A stretch of 64,000 nt of DNA from Sarcomyxa edulis (lineage: Eukaryota; Basidiomycota; Agaricomycetes; Agaricales; Mycenaceae): assembly GCA_009761415.1 (NCBI GenBank), contig QUOL01000017.1, positions 496,001 through 560,000 on the forward strand. Reading direction: 5' to 3'. Made by a program: the position numbers and the translations under genes. Each line of letters begins with the position of its first letter. The stretch's first letter is position 1. Below the pieces are notes generated by a model that had not been told where the DNA came from, did no database searches, and worked only from the letters and a program-made list of their open reading frames with translations. Below are positions 12,428 through 23,625 of the stretch, piece after piece.

Positions 12428-13371
12428 TCCTTGCTCTATCGTTCGTGTTCCTTATTCTCGTTGTCATCCATTTCTCCATCCCGCTGGACATGCATACGCT
12501 CCCCTCACTTCTGCATTGATTGTCTCTCCCATCAATGATTTTGCCCTACACGCACGTACACGTACACGTTTATATCCCTCCTGCATCCATATTCCATCTA
12601 TCTATCACATCTATCTATACTCCACATATGTGGTTCTCTGGATAGACTGACCGATTACATCGTGAACACATCTTACCACCGGTTTTCCACCACCACCACC
12701 CCCTGCTCGCGCCCTACTGTTACCTCCGCCCCATTTTTATTACCCTTTCTTTACTCATTGCTGGCTTCTCATCCGTCGCTCATTAATAATATCCACCCTT
12801 CCACCTTCTATCCACTCTCTCTTCCTATCTTTTCTTTCTGCGTATCATTTTTCCCAATCAAACCGGACTAGGACAGACAGACAGACATCACTTTGTTATA
12901 TTTGTTAGTTTTCTTATATATCCTACAGCCCCTCACCTGCGCCTGTTGTCTGTGTCTGTTGAACAGTCCGTTTATCAAAGGTTCCTGGTGCTTAAAAAAA
13001 TTGTCCCTCGATTTCTTCTCTCTTTGGATTTTTTTTGTTTACAATTCGCAATAATGAATACATAGATACTCATCGCTGTGAGATGGCGGGCGGCTAGCTG
13101 GTACACACCCACACATTACCAACTCGATTTTGCCTCGTTTCTTGCTCGTTTCCAGCTTTTCTTCCGTAGCTCGATCAAGGCGTTGGCCCTTGATCATAAC
13201 ACGAATAAATGTCGACCGGCAATAATGCCGCATCAACTCCCCCGCGGCCGAGATTCTCGAAATTTATCTCTTCAAGTTGACCAGCACTTTCATGATCACC
13301 TTGTTTCACACCAACAACTTTGGCCAGCGCACAACTTGAACTGCGTATATACTTACGAGAATATTGCAGCT
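12428..13371. other. Intergenic
   Basis: Pyrimidine-rich 3' flank of KRE6 and 5' flank of the first FHA gene. It contains a short ACGTAC-type repeat near 12550. An open frame runs into the FHA gene from 13078, but I take the ATG at 13372 as the start. Confidence 0.5.
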
Positions 13372-14379
13372 ATGGCAGTGGACCCATCTTTCCCCCTTGG
13401 TGTTGACTCGGAACGAGGCCAACAGAACACACCGCCTATTATCGTCATGCCAGAACCTGATCCATACATCTCTAGTACTGAGGATCAACCAAACCCCAGT
13501 CCTTCTCTTGCTCAGCCGGAAGTCCCTTCACGTCCTCTCATACTATCGTTTCACCCTTTGCTAGATCCTCAGAGTCCCCAGATGCACCCCATAATCGCGA
13601 TGGCGAGTTCATCCAAACCGGGCACAGTTCATCTCCGGCTAAAACCTTCGCGTCCTTTGATCTTGGGGCGCAAACATAAGTGGAATCTTCCTCGCCAGCC
13701 TGAAAGAGGTGGATATAAGGCGGTCAGCAGGAGGCATGCGATCATCTGGATAGAGGATGGAGATAAGGTAAGGTAAGGTGCGTTTGCGTTATCTTCTCCT
13801 GGAAGCTTACTGTAGAGACGCGGCATTATCTAGGTATATATCAAGGATACAAAGAGTCTTAATGGCACGTATATCAACGGAGATAGACTCAGTCCGGAAG
13901 GTATGGAGTCGGAAGCGAGAGAGTTGATGAACGATGATATCATTGTAAGTTTCCTATCCTACGAGGTTTCCTCAGTCTTACATCTTCTCTGGAAGCAATT
14001 AGGCGTCGACATACCTTATGATCTACCATCTCCATCCGAGCCGCCAGGCCTCATCCGATATCACAAGACCATCGCTCGCATTAGTCTCAGTATCGCAGAA
14101 AGCGATGTTGCACATAGGGCTTCACCGCAAACATCTCGAACTGGTCATTCTACCGAAAGGGACAGAGCACGGCAACGGTATCAGGAGCAGAATGGTTCAG
14201 CTGAAGCTCATCTTTCACAGTCGAGTCCTCTACGGCAAGAACGATATCTTTCGCTGTTTTCCTCTAGAAGTATCGTTGACAAATTTGTACCTGTGTCTAG
14301 GTTTCCACAATCCAGCGACAATGCCGAAAACGAGACACAACCTTATACCTACGCCAGCGACCGACCGCCGACCTATTAG
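13372..14379 (+). CDS. FHA-domain protein, tandem copy 1
   Basis: FHA domains bind phosphothreonine peptides in signalling and DNA-damage proteins; the partner here is unknown. Three exons (13372-13767, 13834-13944, 13996-14379) join in phase 0 and give 297 residues. The FHA core lies at about residues 95-185: LILGRKH, then VSRRHAIIWIEDG, then SLNGTYINGDRLSP, with the conserved Gly-Arg, Ser-x-x-His and Asn-Gly. QLGVDIP opens the last strand after the second intron. Before the core is a Pro/Ser-rich segment containing RPLILSFHPLLDPQ. The start at 13372 is chosen because it matches the extent of copy 2; an in-frame Met at 13225 is the alternative. The last exon has a Ser/Gln/Arg-rich tail that differs from copy 2 and may hide a further small intron. 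Confidence 0.85.
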
Positions 14380-14742
14380 CCTAAAGCGCTCTTGTAATTT
14401 TCATGTTGTACGTTCCTTCATGATCATTTCCTCGTTTTTCAATCTTGCATAACTCAAATGCTCCCAGGTAAAACCTATATGTGCATGTCTTTCCTGTACG
14501 TTCAATATCAATGATTTTTTGGCCACTCCTTCCCTGTCTCAATCTCTGGACAACGTCTCGAAAGAAGCACAAGGGATTGTCTCAACACAACATGAACAAA
14601 TATCATTGTCGACGACGCGACGACGCGTCGGGGTTTCGCGTCAAAGTTTTCTTGTCCATTACCAACCGCTTGCCACCAATCTGCTCTACTCACAAAACAC
14701 TCTAGACATCCCCATAGCCGCAAATCGATATTCTGTACCGAT

Positions 14743-15661
14743 ATGGACTTGGAACAAAATCAACGGAATTTACCACCCCCTACTGTCTTTCCAGAGGCTC
14801 TTTCGGACTATGCCAATGCCGATAACGATGGTCAACACTACCCCGGTCGTTCTCATGTGCAGCCTGAAACCTCGGAACGCCCCGTCATACTGTCTTTCTA
14901 TCCCGTGCTAGATCCTCAAAACTCAAAAAGCCACCCTACAAGCACTGTGGCAGGCCCAGTCAATATTCGTCTTCGACCATCGCAAACTTTGGTCTTGGGT
15001 CGCAAACACGAAAGGTATCTTCCCCCTCAGCCTCATAAAGGCGGATACAGCACGGTCAGCAAGAGACATGCGATTATATGGATTGAAGACGGGTATAAGG
15101 TAATGTGTGCTTCCATGGTTTGTCGTCCACCTTTCTGATGAACGCATAGGTATACATCAAGGACACAAAAAGTCGTAACGGAACGTATCTTAACGGAATC
15201 AGACTCAGTCCTGAAGGTAAGGAGTCGGAGCAGGTAGAGTTGATGAATGATGATATTATTGTAAGTTCATTCCCCTTGCGTCCTTTCACTTCAGATCCTT
15301 CAAGTCTCCCCAAAGCAATTAGGTATAGATATACCGGATAACCGATCATCTCCCTCCAAGCCATCAAGCTACATTCGATATCCTAAGACTATGACTCGCA
15401 TTCGGATCAGGTTTGACAAAGGTGGCAGAGTCGGGAACCTCGGTGGAACTAGTACTGTCTCTGAAGCTCAACCACAGCTACCTGAACCTACTCAAGCAGG
15501 ACACGATCGGTAAGAAGACTGACCTTGCACTTTTGACAAGACATATACCGATTTCTTCCTGACTCTCCAGATCTGCACAACGCAACGAATCCGACGATGA
15601 CGATACGACATACTATACTGATGAAGACGTTGGTGCATCCTTCTCTGGAACGTCTTCGTAA
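14743..15661 (+). CDS. FHA-domain protein, tandem copy 2
   Basis: Tandem duplicate of the gene just upstream, 363 bp away on the same strand. Four exons (14743-15099, 15150-15260, 15316-15509, 15571-15661) join in phase and give 250 residues. The intron positions within the FHA core are the same as in copy 1. The core reads LVLGRKHE, VSKRHAIIWIEDG, SRNGTYLNGIRLSP and LGIDIP, so all phosphothreonine-binding residues are kept. Unlike copy 1 it ends in an acidic tail (NESDDDDTTYYTDEDVG). The upstream segment RPVILSFYPVLDPQ is also shared. The function is unknown beyond phosphopeptide binding. Confidence 0.85.
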
Positions 15662-16208
15662 TCCCACTTCGTATGCTCATCCTGTACGACCATCGTTCTT
15701 CACCTTGTTTCGTGCTGCCGGATGGATTCCGAGCGCATCATGTATAGTACATTCATGTATCCACTTCGCGCGTACCTGCCTTGATATCACTGTGTTGGAT
15801 CTGAGTTTGGCTTTGGCTTTTATTAGATTGACTTTTCTCTTATTCTGAGCGTTCTAAACCGGGCTTTGACTCTGCTTTCGACTTCTTATGCTCAACTTTC
15901 AAGTTCGTGATCGTTCTTCATCGAGTCGGCCCAACCTCGGCCTTCACTTAGGCTCTGACTTTGAGCACGCTCAGCCTCGCTCGACCATCTCGCATAAAAG
16001 GCAACGAGAAATCCACCGTTCTAATACCGACTCGACTATTGGCCATATGCATATACTTCATCGGATAGTGCCACATCCCATGGCCCGAATTCCCTCGTAA
16101 CGTATTCTTTTATGGATCTGTAAGCATGGTCACTAATCATCGCGCAATTCAAGTGGATATACTTCATAAGCATCGATACAGCCTTCCCAGCCCTAATCAA
16201 TTACTGTC
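15662..16208. other. Intergenic
   Basis: Spacer between FHA copy 2 and the Old Yellow Enzyme gene. I see no coding exon or clear site in it. Confidence 0.5.
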
Positions 16209-17477
16209 ATGTCCTCCAACAAGCTGTTCGAGCCCATTAAAGTCGGCGATGTCACCCTCACACATCGCGTCGTTCTAGCTCCTCTCACTCGATACAAAGC
16301 CACAGCTGCGCATGTTCCCACTGTGCCTCTGATCTCGAAATATTATTCCCAGCGAGGGAGCACCCCGGGAACTCTTCTTATCACTGAAGGCACTTTCATC
16401 ACTGGGAAGGCCGGAGGTTATGGGAATGTCCCTGGGATATGGAATGAGGAGCAAATTGCTGCATGGAAAGAGGTGCGTTCGCTTGCGCGATGGAAATTAT
16501 AATCCGATACTCATATCTGTCCAGATCGTCGCTGCTGTCCATGCAAAAGGGTCTTTCATATTCCTCCAGCTCTGGGCTCTGGGCCGTGCAGCCGTTGCAG
16601 CAGTCCTGAAAGCTGAAGACCCGAGCTTCGACCTCGTCTCTGCTTCCGCTGTAGCTCACGCGGAATACGGCACACCTCGCGAACTTACCCTGGACGAAGT
16701 CAAGGAATACATCCAATTATTTGCCAAAGGCGCAGCGAATGCTGTCCACGGAGCTGGATTTGACGGTGTGGAGATTCACGCTGCTAATGGATATCTGGTG
16801 GACCAGTTTTTCCAAGATGTGACGAATAAGAGGACTGATGCGTATGGTGGGAGTGTGGAGAATCGGGCAAGATTTGCTTTGGATATCATCGATGCCGTTG
16901 TGGATGCAGTGGGAGAATCAAAGACCGCGATCAGGATGAGTCCCTGGAGTAGATTCAACGGTATGCCTCATTTCCATTAATATCGAATATCCGTACTGAT
17001 GCTCTCATTTGATATAGAAATGCGCATGGCCGATCCTAAACCAACATTCTCATACTTCGTCTCGTCTTTGGCATCCAAACATCCGAACTTGGCGTACATC
17101 CATGTCGTCGAACCTCGCGTGTTCGGGAATAGAGATCTAGAAGCCGAGCCCCCTGCTGAGGAATCAAACGACTTCCTCCGCGAGATATGGGCACCTCGCC
17201 CTTTCATCGCTGCTGGAGGATTTACCCGTGATAGAGCGATTGCTCAGGCCAATGCCAAGGGCGACTTGATTGCTTTTGGAAGACATTATATACCTAATGT
17301 GAGTCTTTGACCTTTCTCCTATGGATCCGCGTATTGAATCGCTTGTTTCTTCCATAGCCTGACCTTCCTGCACGTCTGGAGAAGAACATAGCCCTTACTC
17401 CATACGATAGAGCTATGTTCTATATTCCAGGTGACTTTAGCGGCAAGGGATATACCGACTATCCATTTGCAACCTAG
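16209..17477 (+). CDS. Old Yellow Enzyme family oxidoreductase, copy 1
   Basis: FMN-dependent, NAD(P)H-using ene-reductase with a TIM-barrel fold that reduces the C=C bond of unsaturated carbonyls. Four exons (16209-16472, 16525-16960, 17018-17298, 17358-17477) join in phase and give 366 residues, the usual length. The N-terminal strand KLFEPIKVGDVTLTHRVVLA is followed by PLTR with the FMN-contact Thr. The substrate-binding pair His/Asn and the proton-donor Tyr are in EIHAANGYLVDQF. The FMN-phosphate region is in FIAAGGFTRD and LIAFGRHYIPN. The end is [10 protein letters not shown] close paralogue with the same intron positions lies at 48288-49588. The natural substrate cannot be read from the sequence. 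Confidence 0.95.
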
Positions 17478-17960
17478 ATTGATCGTAGTCCAACCATACA
17501 GGAGGTCTATCGGCTTGCACGTCTTGCTAATATGACCTTTAAAGTGTATATTGTTTGTGCGGCTACAAACCAATATAGACATCTTGCGTTTGCCTTCGAA
17601 GAGATTTCACAGAAAATTCAATCGAGTTTTCACGACGGGGTTGAGGGGGTTTTCTTTTCGTCATTAGTTACAGCTGTCGTATACAAACAACGTATAATTG
17701 TGGGAGATAAGTACCCGTCGACTCGGGTGCCTGCACAAAACCAATTTAGGTATTCTCTAGTCTCCTGGCGTTTTGAGGTCCTCAGCACTGGATTTTATAA
17801 GGATCGGATTCTGAGGACGACTTCTTACCGCCCATAATGGACTTTTTTTCGTTTGATTCGTTCGTTTGGCACGCTCTTGTTTGCATGCACATTTTCGGCC
17901 AGATGTGGCAATCGTGCGCGGGAGGAATGAAGGAGATCAGCGCCTAAAGTGGATAGAGGG
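17478..17960. other. Intergenic
   Basis: Convergent 3' flanks of the Old Yellow Enzyme gene and the minus-strand unknown gene. The stretch from about 17920 is alignable to the 3' flank of the second copy near 35440, so the duplication reaches past the stop codon. Confidence 0.5.
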
Positions 17961-19146
17961 CTAATGTGCCTTGTTTGGGGATGGAATGAGATACTTTAAA
18001 GATTCCAAGCTTTTGCAGGTCTCATCGACGTCGCACCACCACGGCCTCTCTTTGCGGTGGTAAGTCCGGATGCGCACCAATTCTCCTTCAATCGGTTTTG
18101 GCGTATGTCCATCATACTTCGGAATGACACATGTCAGCTCTGTAATCTTGAGGATACGCAGGACTAATGTCCGCTTCCCCTCATGGTAGTTGAAAGGTGA
18201 GCGTTCGAAGCACAGTAAACCTCGACCTACATTGAGGTGAGTACATGGACTCTTAGCATCAAAGGATGTGAATCACCTGTGTAGGGAAACTGAACGGAAT
18301 GTCCGAGGTTTGAGCGCTGGTCGCGAAAGAGGGAGCCTATCTTAACGGCATTCAGGTTATCCGCTAGGGTCCGCACTGTTAAGTAATCGGAGAATTTGAC
18401 AGGAAAGGGTTGGCCTAAGGAATGAATGATAGGTGGGCGAGTGCGGTATTCGTCGACGAGGTTGCATTTTTTCCAGAGCGAGGGCGTTATCAGGCCATTA
18501 TGCAAGGCTGTATTACGGAGCCCTTGGTATCTTTTGTAGATGCACTTGAGAAAGAGGATAGACCAGGGAATGCCAGTGGGAGACATTAGATCGGATCCTC
18601 GTCCGAAATAATCAGGATCTCCGTTTTCGACGAGGCGAAATCTGACTTCACCGGCGAGGGGGTCAATTCCTGGAGAAGGAGAGTGGTAATAGAGAAATCC
18701 TCGGGTATTGGGGGGGAACGGGACGGATTTATAGAATGTAAGTCGGCATAAGGGGCTCACGTTAATGCTAGGTCTTAAAATACCGGAAATATCGATGCAG
18801 TCCGAGGGGCGTAGCCTGAGTGGATCAAGGGTAGCTACGGGAGGCCGAATATATCTGGGTCCCAGAGTACCGAGTCTCGGTCGAAGCTGCTCGCGTCTCC
18901 ATTCTTCTGGGTTCATTTGGGGCAGGAGGTGAACTGGTGGAGGGCCTTCATCATCATGGCTCTGTACAGTCTATAACTCATGAATGAGCATCACGGGAAT
19001 GTCAACGGGCCTGGTATGTCTGGACGTACCGCAACAGAATAAGCACGCGCCAAAGTAGCATTTTGCCATGTTCTCCTCGAACAAGCTGAAAGCACTCGGT
19101 TTGTTAAGCTTGATAGATTCATGGCGTTGATCAGTCGAGAATGCAT
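17961..19146 (-). CDS. Unrecognised protein with mitochondrial-like leader, copy A
   Basis: I do not recognise the family. Three exons (19030-19146, 18277-18961, 17961-18226) join in phase across introns of 68 and 50 nt with GTACGT...TACAG and GTGATT...TGTAG borders, giving 355 residues. The start MHSRLINAMN is followed by an Arg-rich, acid-free leader ending RRTWQNATLARAYSVA, which looks like a mitochondrial presequence. The body has SHDDEGPPP, WRREQLRPRLGTL, SGILRPSINV, LAGEVRFRLVENGD and a C-terminal CFERSPFNYHEGKR...PSPNKAH. A second copy at 35518-36662 keeps the same introns but is frameshifted. Mitochondrial location is an inference from the leader only. Confidence 0.7.
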
Positions 19147-19334
19147 TCGTTTGATAGCTGGCCTGATAAGATCTGGTTTTTGAATAGACCTGACGAGATA
19201 GGGACTTACTGAGTTCTTGTAGAGCACACTGGCAGGCTGTGAGAAGTGTACGACGCTAGATCTACAGAAACGTTGGACTCGGAAAGAATCCTGATAGTAG
19301 TTGAAATCAAAGTTGAAGGTCGGAATTAATTGTG

Positions 19335-20130
19335 GCTGTGCACGGGATTTTCCCGACAACTGGTCTTATCGATCTCATTCATATCTCTGGAAGCCATGCC
19401 ATGCCTTCCTCGGTGAGTATTATGCAACACATGTCCCCTCTGAGAACGTTGATTGCCCCTGTGGGGCCCTTCTTCAAACGAGAACCCATCTTTTAAGGGA
19501 CTGCCGTGACCACGAAGAGGCACGCGAAATTCTATATAAATTCTCCGAAAACCTCTCGATTACCGACATCCTAGGTACGGAGGAGGGCATTGTCGCCCTG
19601 GCCCAGTTCCTCAAGGTCTCCGGCACGTTCTCCAAGTCCTCGGTTGGCTAATCCGCACACTACACGACGAACGCAAAACCCGCACCACACCCTTTCGTGC
19701 TTCCCAACATCTTCCCGGGTAAAGGACACTGCCACGGTCTGCCCTGTCAGTGTCGGCGAAGGGAGACCCTCCTGTAGGGTTCGACGGCTGCCACCCACCC
19801 CGCAGAGGCGGTTCTTCTGAGCTCCCCGGGATGGGGATGTCTCTGGGGAGTTCTCAGCCTTCCGCGGGTGACCAGACGCGGCCGGTGACTCGCGGTCACC
19901 CGCTGGCGTCCTCGGATTGGTAAGCACACCTTCCTCATTCGGCGCCTCCTCGCTGGCGGTCACCGCTCTCGGCGTCGCTCCCCCCTCGCTCGTCACCCCT
20001 CTTTGGGTGGGCTGGGTCACCGCTTCGGCCGCTGCCCGGCGACTTGGTCCATGGCTTCCCGGCCTCATATCTTTCACGCTTTACGCTCGAACATCAAAGA
20101 CCGCAACATCAATATGACCCCGAAGCTCGA
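19335..20130 (+). mobile_element. 3' remnant of a non-LTR retrotransposon (LINE)
   Basis: The frame ending at 19651 matches the C-terminal zinc-binding tail of fungal LINE reverse transcriptases. CHAFLGEYYATHVPSENVDC is followed by CPCGALLQTRTHLLRDC with the Cys/His spacing of that domain, then ILGTEEGIVALAQFLKVSG. Nothing upstream encodes the reverse transcriptase, so it is 5'-truncated, as is usual for LINEs. From about 19650 to 20130 the sequence becomes clearly GC-rich and holds several GGTCACC/GGTGACC motifs, probably the element's 3' region. It abuts the start of the minus-strand unknown gene. Confidence 0.8.
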
Positions 20131-20460
20131 TACCAGACAGGTACCGCTACTGTGACGCTTATGGAGAGAGGAGAGATAGTGGGTTATGGAGAGATAGTGG
20201 TCGGTGAGGGCCATATACAGTCAGGTGCGGTGAAACATCTCTCTCATCATGCTCACTCGCTCACTCATTTCTTTCTCTCCTCATCCAGTCATCATCCCCC
20301 CCCAACTTGCTCGCTCGTCGGCAGTCACCTAGTTAGTCAGCGTCATATATCTGATCCCCCTCCCCCGAGCCAATCGAGTGCAGCACCAGAGACTTCAATT
20401 GACCGATATAAGAAATTAATTAGATAGATACAGGAATGTTCAATCTCTCTCGACACTAGT
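20131..20460. other. Intergenic
   Basis: Spacer between the LINE remnant and the 3' end of the XPG-like gene. I see nothing coding in it. Confidence 0.5.
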
Positions 20461-22687
20461 CTACAAGTTGTCGTCAGTCCAAAATGTACTGGTGTTAATG
20501 CTAGGAGGCTCCCAATCGTCGATACTGAGGTCAATAACATTGTGAGTAGACCCGGAGCTCTTTTTTTGAAGACGTCGTGTCGGACGGTCCTGTCCGATAT
20601 ATTCAAATAAGTAAAAAGGCTCTCATGCAACGATCTGTGCGGGGAACGTACAGTCAGACCAGCTGTTACTTTGGAAGCTTCACCATCATCGAGCGCGAGG
20701 TCGATAATCTCGCGATTGACAGGACCCTTCTATTCCGTCAATTGGGATCACACTCAACGATGCCGTAGAGAACGTACATTTTGGGGAAGTGTCCGTGATA
20801 AGGCAGCCTTTTCGGTAGATAGGATGGTCTGGACATTGGACAAGGAATTAACGATCAATAGCGATGAATTATTCCACACAAGGCAAGGATTTACCGGAAA
20901 AGTTTTCCTTTTTCTCGAAAGTATCTGGAGCATTGGTATGATTGGACTAAATGAGAGGTGCCACAAAAACAAAGGAGACGTACCATGGTTGTCCGACGTT
21001 TTCCTGTAGCTGTGCGAATTTTGTTCGATATTTGCAACGCAAACTCAGAGACCATCTCTGGCAATCCAGCCTCCAGGATTGCGGATGCGATCCACATGTA
21101 GCTGAATGAAGGTCTTGATAACTCGTGCTCAAGGACAGACTCTGCCGCATGAACGAGAAGTGTTGTCGAGGTTTTGATGTAGTAAAACTTGAGACCAGCA
21201 CGGGTAATCTTGAACTTGACAATGTCTAATACCGAGGACGCATTGAAAATGTTCAGATGCTGTAGATTCTTGAGGTCATATACTCCGTTACTCTGGATAT
21301 CAGATACATCAGTGAATAAGATTCTCGCTCGCAGAAGTCAATTGGAAGCGGACCTTCAGAAGCATATGACAGAACGTTCCTGGCCAGATGTACCTCTCGA
21401 ACTGTGTCTTGATCGTTGCATCAGGCCACCCAAAGGTCGACGAGCAGAAACTCGCTAGTTTAGGAATGTCAGGCCCTCGAGAGGGGAAGAGTTGGAGATT
21501 CGGTCCTGTATTGTCTTCGGACCACGATGTTATGGGCGAGGCGTAGGCAGCAAGAACCTGGGGGTTTGGAAATACAGCTGGGACCTTCTTGGAAAGTATG
21601 GGATGACGACGGCCAATGAAGTTGTTCGGATCAGTGGCCAGCTCAAGACACAACTGGGTCCTCCATTCCACAAGAAAGAGAGGGAGGGCAGTGGATGAGA
21701 GGGTCTGTGCTGCAGTGAGTAGCGTGTCACCAAGGCCCGATCGAGCAACGCCGTGAGCAATTGTACTCCCACATCCATCGATACCGATCTAAGAAGGTTG
21801 TATTAGCGGATGGTATCAAAGGATTTTAGGAGAACATACCGGATCGTAGTCACCTCCGCGTAACAAGGCTATCAACACCATACCGCCTCGCGTAAGAGCA
21901 ATTCTCGGGTCATGCCTGATCGGAACGGACTGATAAATGGTGACATTCTTGCCATCTCGTTTTACATTTGGGCTATACAGCACATCGTTGTCATAAGAAT
22001 GGCACAGAAGGAAGATAGAAAAAGCTTACTTTCGCATGATACATAGAGCACCAAATAGAAATGCATCGCCGTCGTCCGTGATAATGGCATCGACAGCACC
22101 AATGTGGTTTAGATAGGCAAGTTCAGCTTCAGCTTCACCTGGTGCCTAATGATACGTCGAGTCAATTACATATCTGAGTTGTTAGTAGGGAAAACACACC
22201 GTGTACCAATGATATCCAAACGCCGTGATGAGGCTTTGTGCTTTAGGGGTTAGCCAGTGAACTTTTGTTGAAACCAGCTTGTTTCGTTTATACTGTGGAC
22301 GATTTGGTCCATCAAAAACGAAGATTACCTCTACCCCAGTTGTGAACAGCCAAACTAGACGGCGGAATATCATACGTAGTTCGGGGTTTTCTCCGTTTTG
22401 CGAGTGCCTGACTTGAAAGACACTTTGGGCTTGCCAGAGCCAATGACTGATCACTAGAGGTAAGTACCACTTCACTTCTATGCAGAAAAGGGTGATATGC
22501 TCACCTGATATCAACAGCAAGCCTCATCATGTGTCTGCCTTCACTTCGAAACCCCTCCGTCATTACAAACTCGGAAAAGTCTCGCTCTTCTCCAGCAGGG
22601 GATATTATCTAGGTACGGAAGTCATTAGTATAGATGATGCGAGCTACAGATAGCGTAACAGACCTTCCATAAGTCTTTGACACCCAT
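20461..22687 (-). CDS. XPG/GEN1-like structure-specific nuclease
   Basis: Metal-dependent nuclease of the FEN1/XPG/GEN1 family, which cuts flaps or Holliday junctions in DNA repair. Exons: 22664-22687, 22505-22608, 22200-22446, 22030-22145, 21840-21972, 21354-21788, 20984-21292, then about 20780-20924 and two short 3' exons ending at TAG 20461. It opens with MGVKDLWK, the hallmark N-terminus. N-domain: LAVDISHWLWQAQ and VIFVFDGPNRPQYKR. I-domain: APGEAEAELAYLN and DAIITDDGDAFLFGA with the clustered acidic residues. The helix-hairpin-helix part contains LLRGGDYDPIGIDGCG. The C-terminal tail contains EIIDLALDD and NVIDLSIDDWEP, which look like SUMO-interaction motifs. GEN1/Yen1-like is the best match; the large Agaricomycete family of PIN-like nucleases makes orthology uncertain. 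Confidence 0.88.
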
Positions 22688-23625
22688 ATTTGTTGAGGCA
22701 GCGATCTTTGGTTGTGGCAGCTGGACGGTCGGAAGGGAAGAAATGCAAAAGTGTTTGATATAGAAATATAGGAGATGGCCCGCAAGTCGTGATTCACATA
22801 TTGAATTGCCTGCATGTGCCAGTACTAGCTACAAACTGCTCTCCGCATCCATCGCATTCACCATAGACACAAAGGCCTAGCAGTAACAACCTCTTAGCAA
22901 ATCTGCAAAGACCTGGGAGAAAGAGTTACTCGCACCGGGATTGAGTAGCATAACCGTCAAGAATGTGTACTAGGCAGTGACGGTTGATGTCCACTAGCTA
23001 GCTAGATAAACACATAGAAAGATGGTAAGTATCCTTGCATACTGTCAATTCGATTTTATCTCACCTTTGTTGTATAATGAATCTACCTCCCTTTTCGTGT
23101 CGACACAACGTATGAGATTTGAGGTGCACGAAGTACGCGTCGAAGATTGTTGTGAATGTCACCACCCATTCGGGAGTGGCTGGTGACAATTAGGCTGTTG
23201 GATGGTTTGATACGTTTTTGAATGTGTCAAAGCTGAGAAAGTGGCCAGGTGGGTGGTTAGGATAGACGAAGGGAAAACCGTTGCGTTCAAGCGCAGGCCT
23301 CCAAGTCGCGCTTGTGGCTGAGGCGCTCATTCTGCCTCCCGATGCGTCAGCGTTTCCAGAGAATCAACAGATGTACGGCCTCCAAGATATTTTGCCTGAT
23401 TTGAGGGGCATCTGGCGTACATTTTATCTCTGATAGATGGGCTTATCCGTGCATGTCTAGGCAGCTCCGTAATTCAATCTTTGCACAAAGTAGAGGCTGA
23501 ATCATTTGAACAGTCCAAAAAACATTTGTTAGTGCTATCAGACGCCAGGTACTGCATATAACATTGATTACAAGGTGATTACAGTATATATTACAAGACA
23601 GAAGAGACTTTTGAGACATCCAAAC
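22688..23625. other. Intergenic
   Basis: Promoter side of the XPG-like gene and 3' flank of the recombinase gene. No coding exon is visible. If the recombinase is a mobile Crypton, one element end should lie near 23.5 kb, but I see no terminal repeat. Confidence 0.45.

Noticed and set aside
18950..19030. Translation start of the unknown gene at the internal Met (MNPEEW or MNLEEW)
   Set aside because: An upstream exon with a good leader joins in phase through GTACGT...TACAG in both copies, so the longer protein is preferred.
19571..20077. Minus-strand frame of 168 codons in the GC-rich LINE tail
   Set aside because: Overlaps the LINE tail on the opposite strand; high GC removes stop codons, and there is no domain.
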